Shown one piece after another: positions 1 to 5,522 of a stretch of DNA of 5,522 bases; within the stretch, counting starts at the first letter, position 1; each line of letters starts with the position of its first letter. Source of the stretch: SZUA-521 sp041738285 (GTDB taxonomy: Bacteria; Pseudomonadota; Gammaproteobacteria; Pseudomonadales; Azotimanducaceae); assembly GCA_041738285.1 (NCBI GenBank), contig JBGSQB010000138.1:1-5522 (forward strand), in the 5' to 3' direction. The notes below the pieces were generated by a model. It was not told the DNA's origin. It worked only from the letters and a program-made list of their open reading frames with translations, and searched no databases. Both the position numbers and the translations under genes were made by a program.

Positions 1-1
1 C

Positions 2-2722
2 TACAAGGCGGCGCGCGAGCTGCTGCAGCTCGGTCGCAAGGCACGGCAGGGGCGAGGTGTTCCCGACGAGGTCAAGATCGCGCCGCCCGACGCGCGGCCC
101 GAAGAGCGGTTCAACGCGGGCGACATTCTCGAAGCCATCGGCCAAGTCGAGCATGAGCTGGGCGATGCGCCTCTTACCGACACCCGTCTGAAGCCGCGGC
201 TGTTGCAGGCCCTGAAGCAGCGGCACGGCGATCAGAAGGCCTTCGGGGAACAGGAACTCGACACCCTCAATGTGATGGAGGGTCTGGTCGACTCCCTCGA
301 GCAGGACACGTTCGTCACCGAAGGCGTGCGTGACTGGATCAAGCGACTCGAGATCACGCTGAACAAGCTCGCAACCAAAGACCCCGAGTTTCTCGATCAC
401 GAACCGCAGAATCCGCACTCCGCAGTGCAGGTCTTGAACCAGCTGGCGCGTATCGGCAACGCGCGCGACGTTCGCTTCGGTATCGATCGTGATGTTGGTC
501 GGCGAGTCGATGAATTGCTCGAGCGCGTGGTCAAGGAGTACGACAAGAACCCGAAGGTGTTCGAGCACATCCTCGATGAGTTGAATCCGCTGGTCGATCG
601 TCAGGCCAAGGCCTTCCGCGGCAACATCGAGCGCACCGTGCGCACGAGCGAAGGCCAGCAGAAGCTCGCGCGTGCCCGCCGCGCTGTGCTCGGGGCCCTC
701 GAGCCGCGGTTGGGCGGTAAGGAAGTGCCGGACCTTCTACTCAATCTTCTCAATCCGGGCTGGCGCAACCTGCTCGTCCATACCTACCTGCGCCATGGCC
801 GCGACAGCAACGAATGGCGCGACGCATTGGCGACGGCCGACGAACTGCAAGCGCAGTTGAGCGGTGAATCCACCCCCGAAAGCCCGGGCTACATCGAGCC
901 CGAGGTGTTGCTCAAGCGCGTCGTCGCGGGTCTCAACAGCATCTCCTTCGAGCCCGGTCGGCGCACGCCCCTGATCATGGGTCTGTCTGACGCGCTCATC
1001 GGCGATACCACTGGCCGCAAGGCGAAGGTCAAGCGCCGAGCCGTGGAACCCGAAGCCGCGCCGGATGCGCTCGGCCTGAAGGGCCTGCTGCCGGATACGG
1101 ATCCGAAGATCAAGACCGACGATGACAAGGTCCGGTCGGTGTGGAGCAAAGCGCTCGATCGCGTGCGTCGTCTATCCGTTGGCGACTGGATCGCGATGAC
1201 CGATGAAGACGGCCGGCCGCTGATTCTGTCGATAGCTTTTGTCGGTGATGACTATGGATCGTTTGTACTGGTCAATCGCAAAGGCATCAAGGCTAAGGAG
1301 CTCGAGCTGAAGGAAATGGCCGATGGCCTGCACGAAGGCCGCATCACCATTCTGGACGACGTCGATCTGCCGCTGATGGAGCGGGCATCGCAGCGAATGT
1401 TGCAGAACATGCACAACAGGCTCACCTATCAGGCGAGCCACGACGAACTGACGGATCTGCTCAATCGCAAGGAATTCGAGCGCGCGCTGAGCGATGCAAT
1501 CGAGGTCTCCAAGGCGACCGGAAAGCAGCACATGCTCGCTTACGTCGATCTCGATCAATTCAAGATCGTCAACAACACGAGCGGTCACACAGCGGGCGAT
1601 GAACTGCTCAAGCTCGTCGGCAAACGCATTGCAGCCGGCGTGACGGTTGAAGGCGCGAGAGTAGCCCGACTCGGCGGTGATGAGTTCGGCGTGCTCGTCA
1701 GCGACATTGAAACCGAGGCCGCGCGCGATCTGGCTGAGTCCCTCTTGGGCCTGGTGCGCGAGCAGCGATTCGATTGGGAAGGCCGCCACTACGCGTTGTC
1801 GGCGAGCCTTGGCCTGGTATTCGTCGACGAAGCAACCGAGAACGCCGACTCTGCCATGCGGTCAGCGGACGAAGCCTGCTATGCCGCCAAGGATGCCGGC
1901 CGCAACCGTGTGCAGGAGTACGAACTTGGGGACGCGCGCATGATACGCCGTCGTGGCGTCATGGAGTGGGTCACTCAACTCGACGCCGCAATGGATGACG
2001 ATCGCCTGATTCTGAACTGCCAGCGCATCATGCCGATCGTCAACGGCGAGAACGGCAACGGCGCTGTCCATTTCGAGATACTGCTGACGATGGCAGACGA
2101 ACTCGGTGATCCGATGCCGCCATCGGAATTCATTCTTGCGGCAGAAACCTACAACCGCGTCACCTTGGTCGATCGCTGGGTCATCGAAAACGTCCTGCGC
2201 TGGATGGCCGAACACCGCGCCGAGCTCGATGTGCTCGGCGCGTTCTCGATCAACGTCTCAGGCCACTCGGTGAACGATGAGACCTTCGCTGACTTCGTGC
2301 TCGAGCAGTTTTCTCGTACTCAGGCGCCGACCAGCAAAGTGTGCTTCGAGATCACAGAAACCGCGGCCATCGCGAACCTCGACAATGCGCGCGACTTCAT
2401 GAATCGAATGAAGATCATCGGCTGTCGCTTCGCGCTGGACGACTTCGGCACGGGCCTTTCGTCTTACTCGTACCTGCGTAACCTGCCGGTGGACTACGTC
2501 AAGATCGATGGTGTGTTCGTCAAGCACATGGACACGAGCCCCGACGACTATGCGGTGGTGCGCTCGATCAATGACATCGGACATTACCTCGGCAAGAAGA
2601 CCATCGCCGAGTATGTGGAAAACGACGCGATCTTAGGCAAGTTGCGCGAGATCGGCGTCGACTACGCCCAGGGCTATGGCATCGAGAAGCCCCAGCGGCT
2701 GGCGGATCTGCGCATTTCCTAG
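2..2722 (+). CDS. DUF1631-GGDEF-EAL cyclic-di-GMP turnover protein (5' end missing)
   Basis: The reading frame is open from the first full codon at position 2 to TAG at 2720-2722 (906 residues visible), so the start lies upstream. Visible order: DUF1631-like helical region (about 2-1100); a compact segment typical of the DUF1631 C-terminus (1139-1370, with GDW and VNRKG); a linking helix (about 1376-1420); GGDEF domain (about 1421-1915); EAL domain (about 1970-2710). The cyclase domain begins with the usual HDELTDLLNR and carries DLDQFK and an intact GGDEF at 1673-1687. The EAL domain keeps its metal and catalytic residues: Glu in EIL (2075), Asn (2252), Glu in FEITE (2348 and 2357), DDFGTG (2438-2455), Lys in VKID (2501), Glu (2609) and Gln (2669). 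No membrane segment or signal peptide is visible, so it is probably cytosolic. By family it should make and/or degrade cyclic di-GMP, which controls biofilm and motility. The role of DUF1631 is unknown; it may be the sensory or regulatory part. Oddities: the RxxD inhibitory site is absent and the EAL-motif Arg is Thr. Domain assignment is very secure; the net activity is not. Confidence 0.95.
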   Translation, partial: YKAARELLQLGRKARQGRGVPDEVKIAPPDARPEERFNAGDILEAIGQVEHELGDAPLTDTRLKPRLLQALKQRHGDQKAFGEQELDTLNVMEGLVDSLEQDTFVTEGVRDWIKRLEITLNKLATKDPEFLDHEPQNPHSAVQVLNQLARIGNARDVRFGIDRDVGRRVDELLERVVKEYDKNPKVFEHILDELNPLVDRQAKAFRGNIERTVRTSEGQQKLARARRAVLGALEPRLGGKEVPDLLLNLLNPGWRNLLVHTYLRHGRDSNEWRDALATADELQAQLSGESTPESPGYIEPEVLLKRVVAGLNSISFEPGRRTPLIMGLSDALIGDTTGRKAKVKRRAVEPEAAPDALGLKGLLPDTDPKIKTDDDKVRSVWSKALDRVRRLSVGDWIAMTDEDGRPLILSIAFVGDDYGSFVLVNRKGIKAKELELKEMADGLHEGRITILDDVDLPLMERASQRMLQNMHNRLTYQASHDELTDLLNRKEFERALSDAIEVSKATGKQHMLAYVDLDQFKIVNNTSGHTAGDELLKLVGKRIAAGVTVEGARVARLGGDEFGVLVSDIETEAARDLAESLLGLVREQRFDWEGRHYALSASLGLVFVDEATENADSAMRSADEACYAAKDAGRNRVQEYELGDARMIRRRGVMEWVTQLDAAMDDDRLILNCQRIMPIVNGENGNGAVHFEILLTMADELGDPMPPSEFILAAETYNRVTLVDRWVIENVLRWMAEHRAELDVLGAFSINVSGHSVNDETFADFVLEQFSRTQAPTSKVCFEITETAAIANLDNARDFMNRMKIIGCRFALDDFGTGLSSYSYLRNLPVDYVKIDGVFVKHMDTSPDDYAVVRSINDIGHYLGKKTIAEYVENDAILGKLREIGVDYAQGYGIEKPQRLADLRIS

Positions 2723-2743
2723 CGCGGATCGCACCGATTCGCG
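2723..2743 (+). terminator. Possible stem-loop after the GGDEF-EAL gene
   Basis: Directly after the stop codon, 2723-2730 can pair with 2736-2743. This gives an 8-bp stem with one G-U wobble and a 5-base loop (GCACC). No T-tract follows, so this is at best a weak or Rho-assisted terminator for the plus-strand gene. On the minus strand the wobble becomes a mismatch, so the structure is less suited to ending argF transcription. It is the only candidate in the short convergent gap to argF. Confidence 0.3.
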
Positions 2744-2754
2744 TAGCGGTCAGG

Positions 2755-3669
2755 CTAGCCCTTCGCCTGCGGCCCTACGAGCAGGAACTCCAGCAAAGCC
2801 TTTTGTGAGTGCAGCCGGTTGCCGGCTTCCTGCCAGACGACCGAGCGCTTGTCCTCCAGCATGTCGTTGCTGACTTCCTCGCCGCGATGCGCGGGCAGGC
2901 AGTGCATGAACAGTGCATCCCGCTTTGCGTAGTCCATGAGTTTTGGTGAGACCTGGTAGCCCTCGAAACGACGCAGTCTCTCCGCTTGCTGCTCCTCATG
3001 GCCCATTGACGACCACACGTCGGTGATGACGAGGTCGGCATTTGTCGCTGCCTCGCGTGGCGTTTCCACGAGACTCGCTGCATTTGTACTCGCGAGAATA
3101 TCGGGCGCCGGCGTGAAACCCTCGGGACAGGCGATGCGGAGTTTGAAATCAAACTGTTTGGCGGCATTGATGTAGGAGTGACACATGTTGTAGCCGTCAC
3201 CGATGAAGGCAACTGTCTTACCTTCGATCGATCCACGGTGCTCGACGAACGTTTGGACATCTGCCAGCAATTGGCACGGATGAAACCTTGCCGTCATCGC
3301 ATTGATGACGGGCACGCTCGATGCGCGCGCAAATGTCTCTACGCCGCTCTGTTCGAGTGTCCGCAACACCACGCCATCCACCATGCCCGACAGCACACGC
3401 GCAGTGTCCTCGATGGGCTCGCCGCGTCCGAGTTGGGTGTCGTCCGGCGCAAGGAAGATCGCATGGCCGCCGAGCTGCTGCATGCCAGCCTCGAAGGCGA
3501 CGCGGGTGCGCGTCGACGACATACTGAACACCATCGCGATCGTTCGAGATGCAAGCGGCGCATACGGCACACGGTCCGCGCGCATGCGCTTGAGCTCGAT
3601 GGCACGCGCGATCAACCCGCGCAGCTCGTCTGGCGTGCAGTCGAGTAGAGAGAGAAAGTGGCGCGTCAT
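2755..3669 (-). CDS. argF: Ornithine carbamoyltransferase (anabolic)
   Basis: The 304-residue product transfers the carbamoyl group of carbamoyl phosphate to L-ornithine, giving L-citrulline, the sixth step of arginine biosynthesis in the cytosol. The carbamoyl-phosphate motif STRTR is at residues 52-56, HPCQ at 130-133, the ornithine-loop DVWSSMG at 217-223, and the catalytic HCLPAHRG at 256-263. The C-terminus has the family ending EAGNRLHSQKALLEFLL. Length matches bacterial OTCases (about 300-335 residues). The ATG at 3669 is chosen because the protein then begins MTRHFLSLLD, as relatives do, and because it overlaps the argD stop (TGATG); the frame stays open further upstream only inside argD. 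A weak AGG lies 4 bases before the ATG. HCLPAHRG and the SMG loop fit ornithine rather than the N-acetylornithine carbamoyltransferase of xanthomonads. Together with argD this points to a biosynthetic, not a catabolic, enzyme. It is very probably co-transcribed with argD. Confidence 0.96.
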   Translation of the reverse strand: MTRHFLSLLDCTPDELRGLIARAIELKRMRADRVPYAPLASRTIAMVFSMSSTRTRVAFEAGMQQLGGHAIFLAPDDTQLGRGEPIEDTARVLSGMVDGVVLRTLEQSGVETFARASSVPVINAMTARFHPCQLLADVQTFVEHRGSIEGKTVAFIGDGYNMCHSYINAAKQFDFKLRIACPEGFTPAPDILASTNAASLVETPREAATNADLVITDVWSSMGHEEQQAERLRRFEGYQVSPKLMDYAKRDALFMHCLPAHRGEEVSNDMLEDKRSVVWQEAGNRLHSQKALLEFLLVGPQAKG

Positions 3670-3671
3670 CA
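3667..3671 (-). promoter_or_regulatory. TGATG stop-start overlap coupling argD to argF
   Basis: The argD stop TGA and the argF start ATG share one base, giving TGATG on the minus strand. Only a weak AGG (3674-3676) precedes the argF ATG, so argF is probably translated largely by ribosomes finishing argD. This would keep the two arginine enzymes in step. The overlap is seen directly; the coupling is inferred. Confidence 0.8.
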
Positions 3672-4844
3672 CGCCTGCTCGTCGAGCCCGCGAATCAGTT
3701 CGCAGACGCGATCGACCATTTCGTCGGCCTGGGCATCGGTCATGATCAGCGGTGGCAGCAGGCGAACGACGCGTTCGTGCGTGACATTTATCAGGAGCCC
3801 GCTTGTCAGCGCGGACTTCACCAGTGACGTGCATGGCTGCGCCAACTCGATTCCCAGCATGAGCCCCTTGCCTCGGATGTCGACCACGCGGTTGTCGCCT
3901 TCCAGCGCATTGCGAAAGCGCGAGAGGATTCGGTCACCGAGCGTGCCGGCGCGTGCAATCAGGCCGTCGTTCTCGAGCGCGTCGAGTACAGCAAGTGCTG
4001 TGCTGCACGCGATCGGGTTGCCACCGAATGTCGAACCATGATTGCCCGGCTTGAACGTCGTGGCCGCTGTGCCGCGCGCGAGGCACGCGCCAATCGGCAC
4101 GCCATTGCCGAGACCTTTGGCGGTTGTGACCACGTCCGGCAGAATACCCTCGTGCTGGTAGGCGAAGAAGCGGCCGGTGCGACCGTTTCCGGTCTGCACT
4201 TCGTCGAGCATGAGCAGCCAGCCACGGGCGTCGCAGATGCGGCGCAGTTCGCTGAGGTATCCGGGATCTGGCACGATGATGCCGGCTTCGCCGAGTATGG
4301 GTTCGACCAGAATCGCGACCACATCGTCGTTGTTGGCTGCGATCGTTTCGATCGCTTCCACATCGTTATACGGCGCGCGCACGAATCCGGTGAGCAGTGG
4401 TTCGAATCCGGCCTGCACTTTGCGGCTGCCCGTCGCGGTGAGCGTCGCCATCGTTCGGCCGTGGAACGAACTTTCGACCACGATGATGTGGGGAATCTTG
4501 ACCTCTTTTTCGTGGCCGTACAGACGCGCGATCTTGATCGCAGCCTCGTTTGCTTCGGCACCAGAGTTGCCGAAAAAGACCTTCTCCATGCCCGACAGAC
4601 GTACGAGGCGGGTGGCCAGCTCCTCCTGGGCGCGAATCTGGTACAGATTCGACGTGTGCAACAGGCGCGATGCCTGCCGTGAAATCGCGGCGGTGACGCG
4701 TGGGTGCGCATGGCCAAGACCGGTAACGGCGATCCCGGCGAGCGCGTCGAAGTATCTGTTACCCTCTTCATCGAAGAGGTGAACGCCTTCGCCATGGGTG
4801 AAGGTCACCGGCAAACGCGCGTAGGTGTTCATGATGTTGGTCAC
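3669..4844 (-). CDS. argD: Acetylornithine aminotransferase (class III, PLP-dependent)
   Basis: The 391-residue enzyme converts N-acetylglutamate 5-semialdehyde plus glutamate to N-acetylornithine, step four of arginine synthesis; many ArgD proteins also serve lysine synthesis as succinyldiaminopimelate aminotransferase. Visible motifs (numbered from the chosen start): MNTYARLPV at the N-terminus, typical of ArgD; the PLP phosphate-binding NSGAEANE at 93-100; SFHGRT near 126-131; DEVQTGNGRTG at 214-224, with Asp214 expected to contact the PLP ring nitrogen; and TTAKGLGNGVPIGA with the Schiff-base Lys243. I chose GTG at 4844, which gives MTNIMNTY, the usual few residues before MNTY, and has a GGGG 8 bases upstream as a weak ribosome site. 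ATG at 4832 is the main alternative; a longer TTG start at 4871 is unlikely because it would run through the leader. The stop overlaps the argF start by one base. Class III relatives such as AstC or GabT are less likely given the argF partner. Confidence 0.95.
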   Translation of the reverse strand: MTNIMNTYARLPVTFTHGEGVHLFDEEGNRYFDALAGIAVTGLGHAHPRVTAAISRQASRLLHTSNLYQIRAQEELATRLVRLSGMEKVFFGNSGAEANEAAIKIARLYGHEKEVKIPHIIVVESSFHGRTMATLTATGSRKVQAGFEPLLTGFVRAPYNDVEAIETIAANNDDVVAILVEPILGEAGIIVPDPGYLSELRRICDARGWLLMLDEVQTGNGRTGRFFAYQHEGILPDVVTTAKGLGNGVPIGACLARGTAATTFKPGNHGSTFGGNPIACSTALAVLDALENDGLIARAGTLGDRILSRFRNALEGDNRVVDIRGKGLMLGIELAQPCTSLVKSALTSGLLINVTHERVVRLLPPLIMTDAQADEMVDRVCELIRGLDEQA

Positions 4845-4869
4845 GACCGTTACCCCGATTCGAAGTCCC

Positions 4870-4898
4870 AAAACGACAAAAGGCAGCGCGGGCTGCCT
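4870..4898 (-). terminator. Intrinsic-terminator-like hairpin in the argD leader
   Basis: Bases 4881-4887 (AGGCAGC) pair perfectly with 4892-4898 (GCTGCCT) around a 4-base loop. Read on the minus strand, the hairpin is followed by TTTTGTCGTTTT (4881-4870), the layout of a Rho-independent terminator pointing at argD; the T-tract is interrupted by GTCG. In the plus direction there is no T-tract. It lies between the candidate argD promoter and the argD start, so it may attenuate argDF or block antisense transcription coming out of the neighbouring gene. No Arg-rich leader peptide and no obvious antiterminator pairing were seen. Confidence 0.5.
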
Positions 4899-4913
4899 CG
4901 GAACGAAGGCGGA

Positions 4914-4942
4914 ATACTAGTCCAGCGATATGGGTAGTTCAA
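4914..4942 (-). promoter_or_regulatory. Candidate sigma-70 promoter for argDF
   Basis: On the minus strand TTGAAC (4942-4937) is followed after exactly 17 bases by TAGTAT (4919-4914). Each hexamer matches its consensus at four of six positions. Transcription would begin near 4907, leaving a leader of about 60 bases before the argD GTG. The -35 box lies inside the first codons of the divergent hydantoinase-like gene. I found no better pair between the hairpin and argD. No clear ArgR operator was recognised nearby. Confidence 0.45.
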
Positions 4943-5522
4943 CTGCGAATCCCGCGGATTTCGATGGCGTCGAGATGGCGTTGTTCGCCAATCGCGTGCA
5001 GTCGATCTGCGATGAAATGGGGGCGGTGCTGAAACGCGCGGCGTTTTCGCCGAACATCAAGGATCGATTGGACTTCTCTTGCGCGCTGTTCGACGTCGAC
5101 GGTGGGCTGTTCGCCCAGGCCGCGCACATTCCCGTGCACCTGGGCAGCATGGCGTTCGCCATGGCTGATGTCGTCAGACGTTTCGATTGGCGCGCGGGTG
5201 ACGTCGTGCTGCTGAACGACCCGTTCCTCGGCGGTACGCACCTGCCGGACGTCACGGCCATTGTGCCGGTATTCACGAGCGACGCGCACGTGGGCTTTGC
5301 GGCAACGCGCGCCCATCATGCCCACATCGGCTCGGAGCGGCCGGGGTCGATGCCGGTATCGAGGCATCTCGAAGAAGAGGGCATCGTGATCGCGCCGATG
5401 CTAGCGCGCCGGGATGGCGAGTTCACGGCGGCGGCGCGTGCGCTGTTCGATGGTCTGACCGGGCGCGACCATGCGAATTCCGCCGCCTACGCGGCAGACG
5501 GAGATCTGGCCGACTTCTTTGC
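4930..5522 (+). CDS. Hydantoinase B / 5-oxoprolinase-family subunit (3' end missing)
   Basis: An open frame of 197 codons runs off the right edge. An in-frame TAG at 4918 limits the start: ATG at 4930 is the first start codon after it, and the family N-terminus follows soon (an amphipathic segment, then EMGAVLKRAAFSPNIKDR). A purine-rich AAGGCGGA (4906-4913) lies about 16 bases upstream, farther than usual for a ribosome site; ATG at 4975 is an alternative without a better site. Family motifs seen: RLDFSCALFD (residues about 48-57), HIPVHLGSM (about 66-74), NDPFLGGTHLPD (nt 5215-5250), and RAHHAHIG followed by PGSMP (nt 5308-5349). Members act as the B subunit of ATP-dependent N-methylhydantoinase or 5-oxoprolinase-like enzymes, usually with an A subunit, opening cyclic imides or lactams. 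The actual substrate cannot be read from sequence. No A subunit precedes it, so one may follow outside the window. It is transcribed divergently from argD with no evident link to arginine synthesis. Confidence 0.9.
   Translation, partial: MGSSTANPADFDGVEMALFANRVQSICDEMGAVLKRAAFSPNIKDRLDFSCALFDVDGGLFAQAAHIPVHLGSMAFAMADVVRRFDWRAGDVVLLNDPFLGGTHLPDVTAIVPVFTSDAHVGFAATRAHHAHIGSERPGSMPVSRHLEEEGIVIAPMLARRDGEFTAAARALFDGLTGRDHANSAAYAADGDLADFF

Noticed and set aside
1172..1789. Antisense open frame of 205 codons within the GGDEF gene
   Set aside because: It lies wholly opposite strongly conserved GGDEF coding sequence and has no recognisable motif; long antisense frames are common in GC-rich genes.
203..2722. 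TTG at 203 as the start of the GGDEF-EAL protein
   Set aside because: The same frame is open to position 2 with protein-like sequence that continues the DUF1631 region, and there is no ribosome site before 203. The gene is simply cut by the window edge.
3178..3648. Plus-strand open frames opposite argF
   Set aside because: They are shadows of the OTCase gene; the translations are low-complexity, Arg/His-rich and without motifs.
2755..3669. N-acetylornithine carbamoyltransferase, as in xanthomonads
   Set aside because: The HCLPAHRG and DVWSSMG motifs and the 304-residue length fit a normal ornithine enzyme; the acetylornithine enzymes are longer and, as I recall, differ in these loops.
4038..4682. 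Plus-strand open frame of 214 codons opposite argD
   Set aside because: It mirrors conserved ArgD coding sequence, shows no family motif and has no promoter or ribosome site.
4878..4907. Ribosome-mediated attenuator with a leader peptide before argD
   Set aside because: No ATG-started short frame with Arg codons is visible between the putative transcription start and the hairpin, so only a terminator-like structure is claimed.
4845..4929. ArgR operator in the argD upstream spacer
   Set aside because: A TGTCG (minus strand, about 4878-4874) and a TTCGAA (4859-4864) caught the eye, but neither forms a convincing enteric ARG box or the pseudomonad ArgR pattern with its expected downstream AA.

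Overview
This is GC-rich, densely coding DNA of proteobacterial character. It holds four protein genes, two of them cut by the window edges. A DUF1631-type region fused to GGDEF and EAL domains, together with an argD-argF gene pair, suggests a gammaproteobacterium, perhaps of the Xanthomonadales/Nevskiales/Steroidobacter type. That placement is an inference from gene content and protein style; no marker gene settles it.

Layout. (1) From the left edge to 2722 on the plus strand is most of a large cytoplasmic c-di-GMP enzyme. It has an N-terminal DUF1631 region, a linking helix, a GGDEF diguanylate cyclase domain and a C-terminal EAL phosphodiesterase domain. Its true start lies upstream of the window. 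(2) A gap of about 30 bp, with a small hairpin, separates its stop from the stop of argF; the two genes converge. (3) On the minus strand, argD (acetylornithine aminotransferase, 4844 to 3669) and argF (ornithine carbamoyltransferase, 3669 to 2755) overlap by one base (TGATG) and form one transcription unit for arginine biosynthesis. (4) An 85-bp divergent spacer (4845-4929) separates argD from a plus-strand hydantoinase B/oxoprolinase-family gene that starts at 4930 and runs off the right edge.

How the genes work together. ArgD makes N-acetylornithine. After deacetylation by an enzyme encoded elsewhere, ArgF carbamoylates ornithine to citrulline. The overlap suggests coupled translation. The c-di-GMP protein and the hydantoinase-like protein have no evident functional tie to arginine synthesis and appear to be neighbours only.

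Most interesting region. The argD upstream spacer contains a perfect 7-bp GC-rich hairpin followed, in the argD direction, by a broken T-tract. This looks like an intrinsic terminator between a plausible sigma-70 promoter and the argD start, so it could be a leader attenuator. The GGDEF-EAL protein also has diagnostic residue changes: the GGDEF inhibitory site is lost, and the EAL-motif arginine is threonine, while the catalytic residues are otherwise kept. No RNA genes, mobile elements, CRISPR arrays or large repeats were seen, and I found no convincing evidence of a wholly new system.
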